The notes: generated by a model from the letters alone, not told the origin. Positions 1 to 9,721 are shown, counted from the first letter of the stretch. The stretch is 64,000 bases of DNA from SURF-13 sp041695325 (GCA_041695325.1 JBGFRC010000044.1:1-64000); one strand, 5' to 3'. Translations and numbers: made by a program.

Positions 1-1061
1 GCCTGATAGCGTTGGATCTGATTCAGCGTCACCTGGCGCAGGTCTTGGCGCCTCTGGTACGCCTTGTACCAGTTCACGCTCCACTCGAGCGCCGTGTCGA
101 GTGCGAGCTTAGGGCGCCAATTCAGGCGCGCCCTCGCCTTCGCGCAATCGAGCTTGAGATACCCGGCCTCGTGAAGTTGCGGCGCGCTGTCACGCCGCCA
201 GCTTGCGCCGTCACCCCATAGCGCCGCCGTGCGATCGGCGACCCATGACACGGGGCGGGCGTCGGTCTCGTCCGGTCCGAAATTCCACGCCTCCGCGTAG
301 CGGCCGCCGTCTTCCCACAGCCACTCGACCAGTTGCAGGTAGCCCTGCAACGGGTCCAGCACGTGCTGCCAGGGACGGACCGCATCCGGTCGTCGCAGCA
401 GCGCAGGTTCGCGCCGCATAAATGCGCGAACCAGGTCCGGCAGCAGGCGGTCTTCCGCCCAGTCTCCCCCGCCGATCACATTGCCGGCACGGGCGCTCGC
501 AATATGAACATTGCGCGACAAAGGGCTCGACGGATCGAAGTACGAGTTCCGATACGCCGCCGTCACGAGTTCGGCACAGCCTTTGCTGCTCGAATAGGGA
601 TCGAACCCGCCCATCGGCTCGTCTTCGCGATAGCCCTGCGGTCGCTCCCGGTTTTCGTAGCATTTGTCGCTGGTCACCACCAGCGCGACACGCACTGTGT
701 CGTTGTGACGCACCGTTTCCAGGACATTGACCGTACCTAAGACATTCGTGGCGTAGGTCTCGACCGGATCCTTGTAGGAATAGCGCACGAGCGACCGGGC
801 TGCCATATGGACGACGATCTCCGGACAATGCGTTCGCATGGCCGCGCCAAGCGCCTCGAGGTCGCGGACGTCACCGCGCAACGACGTCATGCCGCGCGCC
901 ACGTCCGCCAGGCCGAATATGTTCGGTTCGGAAGGCGGTTCCAGCGAATAGCCAATGACCTCGGCACCAAGCTGTTGCAGCCACAGACTTAACCAGCCGC
1001 CCTTGAATCCGGTGTGCCCGGTGACGAACACGCATTTGCCGCGCCAAAACGAAGGATTCAC
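1..1061 (-). CDS. rfbG: CDP-glucose 4,6-dehydratase (3' end cut by window)
   Basis: Converts CDP-glucose to CDP-4-keto-6-deoxyglucose, the branch point to CDP-linked 6-deoxy and 3,6-dideoxy sugars of O-antigen or exopolysaccharide. The frame is open over 353 codons from a GTG at 1061 and runs off the window edge, so almost the whole protein is present. Visible motifs are the N-terminal nucleotide-binding TGHTGFKG (near residue 15), TSDKCY, and the short-chain dehydrogenase YSSSK (Y-x3-K) pair. The GTG start overlaps the stop of rfbF in a GTGA (1058-1061), a translational-coupling arrangement. The pairing with rfbF is the classical one and supports the assignment over other dehydratases. Confidence 0.93.
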   Translation of the reverse strand, partial: MNPSFWRGKCVFVTGHTGFKGGWLSLWLQQLGAEVIGYSLEPPSEPNIFGLADVARGMTSLRGDVRDLEALGAAMRTHCPEIVVHMAARSLVRYSYKDPVETYATNVLGTVNVLETVRHNDTVRVALVVTSDKCYENRERPQGYREDEPMGGFDPYSSSKGCAELVTAAYRNSYFDPSSPLSRNVHIASARAGNVIGGGDWAEDRLLPDLVRAFMRREPALLRRPDAVRPWQHVLDPLQGYLQLVEWLWEDGGRYAEAWNFGPDETDARPVSWVADRTAALWGDGASWRRDSAPQLHEAGYLKLDCAKARARLNWRPKLALDTALEWSVNWYKAYQRRQDLRQVTLNQIQRYQ

Positions 1062-1828
1062 TTCCAGATTTTCCAGGGCGCCTCGCCCGCGGCCCAGAGC
1101 TTCTCGAGGTAGTTCTTGTCGCGGAGTGTGTCCATCGGGTGCCAGAACCCGTCGTGCCGATAGGCGATCAGGTTGCCCTCCCGCGCCAATCGCTCCATCG
1201 GTTCACGTTCCCAATAGGTCTGGTCGCCCTCGACATAATTGATCACTTCCGGCGACAACACGAAGAACCCGCCGTTGATCCAGCCACCGTCCCCGTGCGG
1301 CTTCTCGACAAACCCGGCAACGTTCTCGCCGGCTATCTCGAGCGAGCCGAAACGGCCCGGCGGCTGTACCGCGGTAACGGTCGCAAGGCGCCCATGTTGT
1401 TCGTGGTACGCAACCAGATCGCGGATGTTCACGTTCCCGACGCCGTCGCCGTAGGTAAAGCAGAAGCTCGTTTCTCCGATATAGGGCCGTACTCTTTTGA
1501 GCCGGCCACCGGTCATGGTTTCCTCGCCCGTGTCTACTAATGTCACGCGCCATGGTTCCACGTTGTTCTGGTGGACCTCCATGCGGTTCTGCGCCATGTC
1601 GAACGTCACGTCCGACATGTGGAGGAAATAGTTCGCGAAGTACTCCTTGATCTGGTAGCCGAGGTACCCGCAGCAGATGACGAACTCGTTGATCCTATGC
1701 GCGGAATAGATCTTCATGATGTGCCACAAAATCGGCTTGCCACCAATTTCCACCATGGGCTTCGGGCGAAGCTGGGTTTCCTCGCTCAGGCGGGTGCCCA
1801 AGCCTCCGGCCAGTATCACGGCTTTCAT
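1058..1828 (-). CDS. rfbF: Glucose-1-phosphate cytidylyltransferase
   Basis: Makes CDP-glucose from glucose-1-phosphate and CTP, feeding the adjacent RfbG. The 256-residue protein starts with the nucleotidyltransferase signature GGLGTRLSEET, followed by RPKPMVEIGGKPI, which is characteristic of RfbF rather than RfbA (dTTP-specific). Length is normal for the family. It is the penultimate gene of the minus-strand polysaccharide operon in this window. A 32-nt gap separates it from the upstream glycosyltransferase. The deoxysugar genes that would use CDP-4-keto-6-deoxyglucose must lie beyond position 1. Confidence 0.95.
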   Translation of the reverse strand: MKAVILAGGLGTRLSEETQLRPKPMVEIGGKPILWHIMKIYSAHRINEFVICCGYLGYQIKEYFANYFLHMSDVTFDMAQNRMEVHQNNVEPWRVTLVDTGEETMTGGRLKRVRPYIGETSFCFTYGDGVGNVNIRDLVAYHEQHGRLATVTAVQPPGRFGSLEIAGENVAGFVEKPHGDGGWINGGFFVLSPEVINYVEGDQTYWEREPMERLAREGNLIAYRHDGFWHPMDTLRDKNYLEKLWAAGEAPWKIWK

Positions 1829-1860
1829 TCGCTTCGCTCCTCAATCAGACTGCCGGGTAG

Positions 1861-3078
1861 CTACCGCAACGCACGCGCAGTTTCCGCCGGCAGGGTTGTG
1901 GTCCTTCTTGCCCACACGGCCAGCGTCGCTTCCAGCCACGCGGCGAGGCGGTCGCCATAATTGTCCCAGTCGAGGGAGTGACGTGCCTTTACCGACGCGG
2001 TCGCCGACATCCGGTGCCGCATGTCCGGTTGATCGTGCAGCAGGCGCAACCTCTCCTTGAGTGCCCCCACGTCACGAACCGGTATCACGAAACCGTCCGC
2101 CCCGTCCGTGACGATGTCGGCGGCACCGACATGATCGGTCACGACGACCGGCAGGCCGCAGGCCATGGCCTGAGGAACCACCATCCCGAAGCCGTCCGCG
2201 AGCGACGGCAGGACGAATACCGACCCCTGCGCATAGAGCTGTCGCAACCCGCTCTGCGGGAACGTGCCGAGAAAACGGACCTTGTTCGACTTGTATTTCG
2301 CGATCAACCGGACAAAGGCCGGGGCGGGCGCCGACCCGATCAGCCACAATTCGGCATTGTCCAGCTTCAGTTCGCTAAATGCCTGAAGCAGATAATGTAC
2401 GCCCTTCCTCAGACTGATATTGCCGCAATAGATAATACGGAAGCAGTCGTTCTGCCCGCTGTTTGACGGAGAAAATTGCGACAGGTCCACGCCGCAAGGG
2501 TTGACGAAGATCTTTGCTCCATCAATGCCTTCCTCGATGAAACTGCGCTTGGCGGCCTCACTCAACACCATTATCCGGTCCGCCGCGTCGAACTCCTCAT
2601 CCTCCTTCTCAATAAGCCATTGCGGTGCTAATTCCGTTTCCCCGGTCAAGCCGTGCAGCCGGCCCTCCTCTTCCAGCAAACGGCGTTCGCTGCGTTGATG
2701 CAGGCTTCCGTGATCCACTACGGTCATCATGCCAAAGCTTTTGGCGCGCTCGATCGCCTGCAGGCAGAACGACGACAGGCCGATGAATACATCCGAATCC
2801 GGCGGCACATGTCGCGCCAGTCGCCGTGAGAACAGATCGTGCGCCATTTCGACGACATCGCTCTTGAGGCCGATCCACGAATCGGGTATCCAGCGGGTCA
2901 TCCTGCCCAGCACCCCGTTCAGCAGCAGCGATTCGACCTTATCGTCCGGAATACCCCAGCGCCGGGTCATCCACTTGGGATAATCCTGGATAAAGCGATG
3001 CAGCACGCCGTGACGATGCAGTTGCCGGGCCTGATCAAATACCCAGAAACGACCGCTGCACGATGTCGTTACCTTCAT
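1861..3078 (-). CDS. Glycosyltransferase, GT4 family
   Basis: Likely transfers a sugar from a nucleotide-sugar donor during polysaccharide repeat-unit assembly at the inner membrane. The 405-residue protein has the two-domain GT-B layout. The C-terminal donor-binding half includes YCGNISLRKGVHYLL and the segment DGFGMVVPQAMACG. That segment replaces the usual E-x7-E of GT4 enzymes with D...Q, so the donor-side acidic pair is atypical. The start overlaps the stop of the upstream GT2 gene by 4 nt (ATGA), indicating one transcript. Acceptor and sugar cannot be read from sequence. Confidence 0.8.
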   Translation of the reverse strand: MKVTTSCSGRFWVFDQARQLHRHGVLHRFIQDYPKWMTRRWGIPDDKVESLLLNGVLGRMTRWIPDSWIGLKSDVVEMAHDLFSRRLARHVPPDSDVFIGLSSFCLQAIERAKSFGMMTVVDHGSLHQRSERRLLEEEGRLHGLTGETELAPQWLIEKEDEEFDAADRIMVLSEAAKRSFIEEGIDGAKIFVNPCGVDLSQFSPSNSGQNDCFRIIYCGNISLRKGVHYLLQAFSELKLDNAELWLIGSAPAPAFVRLIAKYKSNKVRFLGTFPQSGLRQLYAQGSVFVLPSLADGFGMVVPQAMACGLPVVVTDHVGAADIVTDGADGFVIPVRDVGALKERLRLLHDQPDMRHRMSATASVKARHSLDWDNYGDRLAAWLEATLAVWARRTTTLPAETARALR

Positions 3079-4004
3079 GCGTTACAGACCCGTAGTTTTC
3101 GCTCCGCGCACAGGATCTGAAAGATGGACTCCCATTCGCCCACATGAAACGCTGTCTGCTCGATCAACCACGCCCAGAAAAATGGGGCAAGATCGCGGAG
3201 GCCACGTTCGGAGTAACGGGTCGCTTTCCATACGGCATAAACCGCGGGGATCACGAGGCCGATGTAGACCAAAGTCTTCACAATTCGCAGTGTTGCCCAT
3301 GCGCCGATAGCTGGCAGCGGCCACTTCCGCAGGAACCGTCTGATCTGCGGGCTGCCACGCCCGCGCCCCTTGCGAATCCGCCAGTACTCCGCGAACGATG
3401 CCGGAGCAATGTGATCCACGACGATGGAGAAATCGATCATCTTCTTCGCGCCTAGTTTACGAAGATTGACGCCGAAGAAGCCGTCCTCGCCAGCGCAGAT
3501 GGGTACGGCGAACCCGGTCGGAAACATGCCCGCCCGGACCGCCAGCTCGCGCCGACAGGAGAAACCCTCGGTCCACTCCATCCAGGAGGGATCGCCGCTC
3601 TGGTTGGCGGCTGATACAGCATCTACATAACGCGCGAACAGCTCTTCAGTGTTCGCCACTCTGGAGTTGACCAGCACATAATCGTACCCCTGTTCGTAGT
3701 ATAGGGCTATGCGACGAAGAAAGTCTGGCCGTGGGCGAACATCGGCATTGAGGATCACCACGATATCTCCACTAGCCTCGAGAATGCCGAGGTTGCGCGC
3801 GCCACACCGGCCCTCGCGTTTTATGGGGCACACCAGACGCACTCCTTTGCCAGCGTAGCGCCGGACGATCTCAGGCGTTGCGTCTGTTGAATCGTCCACC
3901 ACGATGACTTCCTTGTCGGCGTAGTCGAGCGCCACCAAGGCATCGAGCGTGCCTGTGATGTCCTTCTCCTCGTTGTATGTCGGGACAACGATGCTGAATT
4001 TCAT
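3075..4004 (-). CDS. Glycosyltransferase, GT2 family, membrane anchored
   Basis: GT-A fold glycosyltransferase of 309 residues. The N-terminus FSIVVPTYNEEKD, the VVDDSTD segment and the DxD-like NADVRP (near residue 90) are GT2 hallmarks. A hydrophobic stretch around residues 230-265 (ATLRIVKTLVYIGLVIPAVY) suggests membrane anchoring in the C-terminal part. It overlaps both neighbours by 4 nt, so three glycosyltransferase genes are translationally coupled. The role is inferred from the family and locus; the sugar specificity is unknown. Confidence 0.82.
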   Translation of the reverse strand: MKFSIVVPTYNEEKDITGTLDALVALDYADKEVIVVDDSTDATPEIVRRYAGKGVRLVCPIKREGRCGARNLGILEASGDIVVILNADVRPRPDFLRRIALYYEQGYDYVLVNSRVANTEELFARYVDAVSAANQSGDPSWMEWTEGFSCRRELAVRAGMFPTGFAVPICAGEDGFFGVNLRKLGAKKMIDFSIVVDHIAPASFAEYWRIRKGRGRGSPQIRRFLRKWPLPAIGAWATLRIVKTLVYIGLVIPAVYAVWKATRYSERGLRDLAPFFWAWLIEQTAFHVGEWESIFQILCAERKLRVCNA

Positions 4005-5203
4005 ACCGCACCGACTACCGCCCTGAGCGCCTGACGCAATCCCGTGATGTCCTCATGAAATCCCCAGCGCCGAATGATCTCGATACTCTTCTGCCCCATT
4101 GCACGGGTCTTGCGGGGATCGCCGAGCACCGATGCGAGCGCGCGGCCCAGATCTTCCACGTCGCCAGCACGGAAGACATCGCCGTTCTCGCCTCTCCGCA
4201 CCAAGTCCGGTCCGCAGCCGACTTCATCGCTTACCACCACGGCGCAACCGGCGTTCATTGCCTCGTTGACCACAAGACCCCACGGCTCCTGCACAGAAGG
4301 TAGCACGAACACATCGCACAGGTCGTAGAAGGCCGGTAACTCCGTCTGGTTCTTGAAACCATGGAACTGGATCGAACTCCAGCCAAACATCATGGCGCGC
4401 TCCTCGATCGCCGGACGCAACTCGCCATCGCCGATGAAGATCAGATAAGGATGCGGTTCGCACCGGCCGTCTGGGGAGAGACGAACATAGGCCTCGAGTA
4501 GATCGCCGGGGCGCTTGCGTCCCGTCATCTTGCTCGCATAGAGTATGACGGGTCTTGACGGATCCAGCCCCAGTGAAGCCCGCCGCTGCTCGCGCGAGGC
4601 GCTCGCCGTCCTGGCCATGTCTTCAAAGAAGGCGTTGTCCACGCAATAGGGGACGGAAAACAGCCTCGATGGCGGCACACCCTGTTGCAGGTAGAACCGG
4701 CGATTTTGCTCACCGATCGTCAGGAATGCATCGACCCTGGACACGAGGTAGCGCATCAGGCGCTGTTTCAGCGCCTGTTTCACCATCCCCTGCGGCCGGA
4801 GATGCGGTCCGGATTCGCCACGCATCAGCACCTTCACGCCCCGCCGTTTGGCGCTCTCGACCGCCGCGAGATGGCTCCAGTAACCCCACCCGTGTATCCA
4901 CAACGCGTCGAACCTGCCGGTGTCGAGCCGCTGCGCGAGTCCGTGCGTCATTGGCCGCCAGAATCCCAGCCGGTCGGTACGCCCGAACGCCGGAAGAAAT
5001 TCATGACGGTAGCCATCGAGCAAAGGGACGTCCCACCGAACCGCTGCGTCGAAGCCTATGTCGTGGTACTCCCGTACCGACAGGTCGCTGCAATAGAAGA
5101 CCGTAAGATCAATGTCGGCTTCAGCACTGACCAGGCGCAACAAGGGCGCTTGGTACTGGATGGGATGGCTAACCAGATAAGCCAGCTGCCATGGCCTGTT
5201 CAT
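4001..5203 (-). CDS. Glycosyltransferase, GT4 family
   Basis: GT-B retaining glycosyltransferase of 400 residues. The C-terminal half contains the intact E-x7-E signature in EPWGLVVNEAMNAG, followed by VVVSDEVGCGPDLV and NGDVF, typical of donor-binding in GT4 enzymes. An N-terminal YLVSHPIQYQAPLLRL opening is common in glycosyltransferases of surface polysaccharide clusters. It is coupled to the genes on both sides by 4-nt overlaps. Donor and acceptor are not predictable here. Confidence 0.82.
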   Translation of the reverse strand: MNRPWQLAYLVSHPIQYQAPLLRLVSAEADIDLTVFYCSDLSVREYHDIGFDAAVRWDVPLLDGYRHEFLPAFGRTDRLGFWRPMTHGLAQRLDTGRFDALWIHGWGYWSHLAAVESAKRRGVKVLMRGESGPHLRPQGMVKQALKQRLMRYLVSRVDAFLTIGEQNRRFYLQQGVPPSRLFSVPYCVDNAFFEDMARTASASREQRRASLGLDPSRPVILYASKMTGRKRPGDLLEAYVRLSPDGRCEPHPYLIFIGDGELRPAIEERAMMFGWSSIQFHGFKNQTELPAFYDLCDVFVLPSVQEPWGLVVNEAMNAGCAVVVSDEVGCGPDLVRRGENGDVFRAGDVEDLGRALASVLGDPRKTRAMGQKSIEIIRRWGFHEDITGLRQALRAVVGAV

Positions 5204-6165
5204 AGCGGTGCGCCCGGCTGATGTTCCGCCTCCGTCATCAAGCGCACCACATCATGCATCTTGATGCGTGCCTGCCATCCAAGACTCGCCCGCGCCTTGG
5301 CCGGATTACCTCGGCCTGCAGCGAGATCCGTCGGCCGCAACAGCGCCGGATCGAGCTCAACATGCTCGCGCCAGTCCAGACCGACGTTGCTGAATGCGGC
5401 TTCGATGAACTCCTCGAGGCTGTGGCTCTCACCGGTGGCGATCACGTAGTCATCAGGGCTGTCCTGCTGCAACATAAGCCACATTGCCTCGACATATTCG
5501 GGCGCCCAGCCCCAATCGCGCCGAATGGCGATATTGCCGAGACGGAGTTTCTCACCGCTGCCTGCCGCGATCCGGCACGCGGTGGTAACGATCTTCTTTG
5601 TCACGAACCGCTCCGGGCGCAACGGCGATTCGTGATTGAACAGGATTCCGGAACACGCGAAGAGCCCGTAGGCTTCGCGATAGTTAGCGACTTCCCAAAA
5701 GGCCGCGGCCTTGGCAACTGCGTACAGACTGCGTGGTGCGAAGGGAGTGGACTCGTCAGCCACGCCCTTGATGTCACCGAAACACTCGCTTGAACCGGCG
5801 TTGTAGAATCGTATGGGCCGTGCGACGAACCGGATTGCCTCAAGCAGATTAAGGGTGCCGACGCTGATGCTCTCAAGCGTTTCCACCGGCTGTTGGAAAG
5901 ACAGTCCAACGGAGCTTTGCCCCGCCAGATTATAGACCTCGTCTGGCTGTATCTTCGTGAGCGCCTGGAGCACGCTGCGGAAGTCGTTGACCGCGACCGA
6001 TTCCAGGTTTACCCGGTCCCGTATGCCGAGTCGTACGAGGTTACGAAAAGGGGATATCTGCGCATCGCGCGAAGTTCCGTACACCTCGTATCCTTTGTCC
6101 AGCAGCAGCCTGGCAAGATAGGCGCCGTCCTGACCGGATACGCCGCAGATCAACGCCCGTTTCAT
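5200..6165 (-). CDS. GDP-mannose 4,6-dehydratase-like NAD(P)-dependent dehydratase
   Basis: Short-chain dehydrogenase/epimerase of 321 residues. It opens with GVSGQDGAYLARLLLDKGYEVYG, close to the Gmd nucleotide-binding motif, and has SSE (SSECFGD) and Y-x3-K (YAVAK) active-site residues. It is shorter than the canonical Gmd at 28.4-29.6 kb and lacks the typical long GIKRRTSLFNTDRI segment, so it may be a specialised dehydratase or reductase acting on a GDP- or other NDP-sugar. It sits between a GT4 and a GT9 gene in the same operon. The exact substrate is uncertain. Confidence 0.75.
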   Translation of the reverse strand: MKRALICGVSGQDGAYLARLLLDKGYEVYGTSRDAQISPFRNLVRLGIRDRVNLESVAVNDFRSVLQALTKIQPDEVYNLAGQSSVGLSFQQPVETLESISVGTLNLLEAIRFVARPIRFYNAGSSECFGDIKGVADESTPFAPRSLYAVAKAAAFWEVANYREAYGLFACSGILFNHESPLRPERFVTKKIVTTACRIAAGSGEKLRLGNIAIRRDWGWAPEYVEAMWLMLQQDSPDDYVIATGESHSLEEFIEAAFSNVGLDWREHVELDPALLRPTDLAAGRGNPAKARASLGWQARIKMHDVVRLMTEAEHQPGAPL

Positions 6166-6168
6166 GCG

Positions 6169-7242
6169 TTACCCTTCTTTAGAAATGCAATTCACCGCTG
6201 CACGCATGGCTTCATCCACCGAAATAAGATCGAGGCATTTATTCTCATAGGGACAGACAGTCCGCAGGCATCCCGCGCATTCAGTTTCGTGACGCAGGAT
6301 CACATGACCTTCACCATACGGCTCCCATTGCCCCGGGTAATCGCGCGCGCTGAACAGTGCTACGCAGGGAATCCCCGCCATGCCGGCCAGATGCATAGCG
6401 CCGGCGTCGTTGCCGACGTAGGCCGAGCATCGTTGCAGTACCGCCGCTGAACCATAAACGGAAAGCCGCCCCGCCAGATTGTGGGATCGCTGACCCCATG
6501 CGATGCACAACTCCTCTCCCAATGCGGCATCTTCCTTTCCGCCCACCACCAACAGGCGAACATCCGGATATAGTTCGAGCAGGCGCCGGCCCAGCTCACG
6601 AAATCTATCGCGCGCCCAGACCTTGGCCGGCATTTTGGAACCAGGGCCCACGGCCACTAGCTGACCGTTTTCGTCCATCCCGCGGATGAGTTCTTGAGCA
6701 CGGCGCCGCTCCGTTTCCGGAATTGGCAGCCGGAAATCCGCGGGTTCCGCATCCCCTCCGATAACGCGCAAAAGACGCTTCCATTCCGGATCGAGCCGCG
6801 GCAAACCACCGTGCGCATTCCCTGAAGACTTGATTAGCAAACCTCCACCGCGATATTCACGCACACCGGCGATCCACCGGAAAAAAAAGCGGTCGCGCCG
6901 GCTCTGATGGAGAGTCCTCTCCGGCGCCAAGTCGTAGACAAATTCAGGGCGTAGCGCACGTATCCTTTTCGCGAGCGTCCACATGGTGGACAGTCTCCCC
7001 CATGCGGCCGACACTGAGGTGTAGAACATCACTTCATCGAACCAGCCGGTGGGCCCCAGCACATCCCATGATGATACATAACCTGAGCCGGACGGCTGGC
7101 GCTCGGTCAGTAACACCATGCGATGATTCGGGTGGCGCCGCCGGAGGACAGATAGAGCTGGAAGCGATATCAAGCTGTCCCCAAGCTGCCCGGTGCGGAA
7201 AACCAGAATGCATTTAGTCCTGACGCCGTCGTGGTCACTCAT
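6169..7242 (-). CDS. Glycosyltransferase family 9 (heptosyltransferase-like)
   Basis: A 357-residue ADP-heptose:LPS heptosyltransferase-type protein (GT9). Visible features are the N-terminal RTGQLGDSLISLPAL, the core VAVGPGSKMPAKVW, and the C-terminal YVGNDAGAMHLAGMAGIPCVALF, a signature region for GT9 nucleotide-sugar binding. The preferred start is the ATG at 7242, preceded by GAGGTG at a good spacing. That Shine-Dalgarno lies inside the end of a palindromic element (7243-7376) which abuts the start codon. A GTG two codons upstream is possible. In such loci GT9 enzymes transfer heptose or other sugars. Confidence 0.85.
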   Translation of the reverse strand: MSDHDGVRTKCILVFRTGQLGDSLISLPALSVLRRRHPNHRMVLLTERQPSGSGYVSSWDVLGPTGWFDEVMFYTSVSAAWGRLSTMWTLAKRIRALRPEFVYDLAPERTLHQSRRDRFFFRWIAGVREYRGGGLLIKSSGNAHGGLPRLDPEWKRLLRVIGGDAEPADFRLPIPETERRRAQELIRGMDENGQLVAVGPGSKMPAKVWARDRFRELGRRLLELYPDVRLLVVGGKEDAALGEELCIAWGQRSHNLAGRLSVYGSAAVLQRCSAYVGNDAGAMHLAGMAGIPCVALFSARDYPGQWEPYGEGHVILRHETECAGCLRTVCPYENKCLDLISVDEAMRAAVNCISKEG

Positions 7243-7376
7243 GGGCACCTCTAAAATGCGTCTTTTGTTTCAATACTGCGTTGCAGCGCGCTGCTCACCT
7301 GCTGACGTGTAGGCTGCGCTGCTCGCCTGCGCTGCGCCTTGTCTTGAACCAAAATCCATCATTTTTAGAGGCGCCC
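7243..7376. repeat. 134-bp MITE-like palindromic element
   Basis: A short element with imperfect terminal inverted repeats, GGGCACCTCTAAAATG at 7243-7258 and CATTTTTAGAGGCGCCC at 7360-7376. The interior is rich in GCGCTGC-type repeats. It begins at the base next to the GT9 start codon and ends at the base before the asnB stop codon, so it exactly fills the intergenic gap. No coding potential is seen. The termini look like those of non-autonomous mobile elements, but target-site duplications could not be identified. Confidence 0.65.
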
Positions 7377-9170
7377 TCATGCCGCTGGCTGCAAGGCCAT
7401 GACCTGCCGCGCCCAACCGCGCAATCCGCGCTCGCCGAGCTGGCGGCCGCCGCTCTGCATCAACCACTCCCGCACCGGCACGCCAAAACCGGTCTTGCGC
7501 CGGTCGAGAATTTCCGTTGGTAAGGACACTCGCGGCGTCCGCGCCATGTCGCGTTTGTGCGGAAACGTTCCCGTCAACAACGGCGCGATGCGGCGCGTGA
7601 GTTCGATATCCACGAGCGGAACGCGGATCTCGAGCGAATGCGCCATGCCGGCCCAATCGGCATCGCGCAACAATTGATTGCGCATATACCAGCTCATCTC
7701 AAGCGCGGATACCTTTACCCGATCGCTAATTGCACCACGCGCGGTCTGCTCCAGCCGCATCAGTGGGTGAAGCTCATTCCAGCCATCGCGCGTGATTCGA
7801 TCCCCCAAGAGTTCCGGCAGTTCCCATGGCATGAAAAGGCCGCGCCGCAGCAGATAAGCGCCGCTGTAGGTGCCTCCGTATTCGAGCAGGCCGGCGTATT
7901 TGGGAGCGGTCAGGCGCTTCAGCACCGGCGCCGACGCCCACCGGAACATCCGGCTTAAACCCGGAACACTATTGAACGGTGACAGCAGCTTCGCCATCCG
8001 CGGAATATCCCGGAAAGAGGGATAGCCGCCGAAGAGTTCATCGCCTCCAAGGCCGGAAATAGCGACTTTCAACCCTGATTCCACGGCGGCCTTGCTGACA
8101 AAATAGCTATTCACGCCGTCAATCGTCGGCTGATCCATGGCCCTAAACAGGCGCTCACGCTCATTCATAAAATCTTCCCGCGCCACCCAGCGTGTGTGGT
8201 GCATCGTCCGGTACTGATCGGCCACCTTCCCCGCGAGTATCGTTTCGTCGTTATCCGTGCCACGGTATTCATTAAATCCCAAGGTCACGGTGTGCAATGG
8301 CGTGGAACTGGTTTCTACCGCAAGCGCGGCGAGCGTCGTTGAATCGAGTCCGGCGGACAAAAACACGCCAACCGGCACATCCGCCACAAGATGATGCTGC
8401 ACGCTGTCGAGCAGCGCCGCGCGCAGATGATCGAGTCTCTCCTCACGGGTGGCGGCCCGCTCCACGCGCGCTTCCGACAATGTTTCGGCGATGTTGAAGA
8501 AAGGCGCCGGCTGCCGGCTGCCGGACTCACCCACCCATAGCGTGCAGCCTGCCGGCAGGGCACGGATTCCCTGGTACAGCGTGTACGGCTCAGGAACACT
8601 GCCCCACAGAAAAAACCCCACCTGGCCCGCGGGATCCGGTCTGGTGTCTATCTTCTGGCCACGAAGCAGAGCCTTGACCTGGGAAGCGAAGCGGAAAGTA
8701 TTTCCATCATCAGCGTAATACAGGGGCTTGATACCGAATGGATCACGCGCCAGTAACAGGCCCTTTTTGTTTTCATCCCAGATGGCGAAGGCATACATCC
8801 CCCGCAGGACGTGCACCATATCCGTGCCACGTTCGGCATAAAGATACAGCAGCACTTCCGTATCGCTTTGCGACCGGAAATGACAGCCCTTTCTCTCCAG
8901 TTCGGCGCGCAGCGCCCTGTAGTTGTAGATCTCGCCATTGAAGACGATGCGAAGCCTGCCGTCATTGCCCGCCATCGGCTGCGCACCGGCCTCGCTCAGA
9001 TCAATAATGGACAGCCGCCGATGCGCCAACCCTATGGACCGGTTGCCAGATACCCATATCCCTGCCCCGTCCGGCCCGCGGCGCTGCATCGCATCCCGCA
9101 CAACGGTCAACTCATCCGCACTCACAGGCGTATCGCCTCGATAGCTGAAAACTCCTGCGATGCCGCACAT
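7377..9170 (-). CDS. asnB: Asparagine synthase (glutamine-hydrolysing)
   Basis: Class-II glutamine amidotransferase plus asparagine synthetase of 597 residues. The start is set at the ATG whose product begins MCGIAGV, because Cys2 is the glutaminase nucleophile and must be N-terminal; an in-frame upstream extension is not used. The synthetase half contains the PP-loop LSAGLDSTT (usual SGGLDS) and SGLGGDELFGGYPSF. AsnB-type proteins are common in exopolysaccharide loci, where they may amidate a sugar acid rather than make asparagine. A second, broken paralogue lies on the other side of the gas vesicle island. Confidence 0.92.
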   Translation of the reverse strand: MCGIAGVFSYRGDTPVSADELTVVRDAMQRRGPDGAGIWVSGNRSIGLAHRRLSIIDLSEAGAQPMAGNDGRLRIVFNGEIYNYRALRAELERKGCHFRSQSDTEVLLYLYAERGTDMVHVLRGMYAFAIWDENKKGLLLARDPFGIKPLYYADDGNTFRFASQVKALLRGQKIDTRPDPAGQVGFFLWGSVPEPYTLYQGIRALPAGCTLWVGESGSRQPAPFFNIAETLSEARVERAATREERLDHLRAALLDSVQHHLVADVPVGVFLSAGLDSTTLAALAVETSSTPLHTVTLGFNEYRGTDNDETILAGKVADQYRTMHHTRWVAREDFMNERERLFRAMDQPTIDGVNSYFVSKAAVESGLKVAISGLGGDELFGGYPSFRDIPRMAKLLSPFNSVPGLSRMFRWASAPVLKRLTAPKYAGLLEYGGTYSGAYLLRRGLFMPWELPELLGDRITRDGWNELHPLMRLEQTARGAISDRVKVSALEMSWYMRNQLLRDADWAGMAHSLEIRVPLVDIELTRRIAPLLTGTFPHKRDMARTPRVSLPTEILDRRKTGFGVPVREWLMQSGGRQLGERGLRGWARQVMALQPAA

Positions 9171-9217
9171 GGTCCGGAGTGCCTGCCTTACTTTGGAGTG
9201 CGCAACGACAAAAGGCG

Positions 9218-9720
9218 TTAGCGCTTGACACCCACGACGCCGATACTCAGGTAGGGATAACGCACGAGATTCGTTAGCGGAACATCCAGAAATCCCAGAA
9301 GCCTTAGCGGCAGGGTTGCCGCCCATACGACGGGATACGGCATCATCAGGCCCAGCCTGCGAAGAAGATTGGTAATTTTCTGAGAGATGAAGCCGCTTAT
9401 GTACTCTTCGGTCACGACATCGATATCGGCTTCATCAAACAATTTCCTTATCTCCTCGAACGTGTAACCCCACCTCACATGGCCGCCGTCTTCGGTTTCG
9501 GACAACTTGTCTCCATACAACGGGACATAGTACTTATACGGTGTAGTCAACAGTATTCTTCCACCGGGTTGCAGCAGCGCCGCGAGGTCACGGGCCAGTT
9601 TCTTGTCGTTCAGAATATGCTCGATTGTTTCAAAGCAAATGATCTGATCGAACTTCCCGAGTCCTGCCGAGTATTTATCAAGCTCCCGTAGGTCCCCGAC
9701 AATAAACCGAATGTTATCCA
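9218..9720 (-). pseudogene. SAM-dependent methyltransferase, C-terminal fragment
   Basis: An open frame reads D-N-I-R-F-I-V-G-D-L...KFDQIICFETIEHI...LLQPGGRILLTTPY and continues to the stop at 9218. This matches the later strands of class I SAM methyltransferases (FETIEHI and the PGG turn), but the N-terminal SAM-binding motif I is missing. Homology ends near 9720, where an IS110 transposase remnant begins. An internal ATG at 9550 could yield 110 residues but would lack the catalytic core. It is best seen as a deletion remnant of a polysaccharide methyltransferase. Confidence 0.8.
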
Positions 9721-9721
9721 G

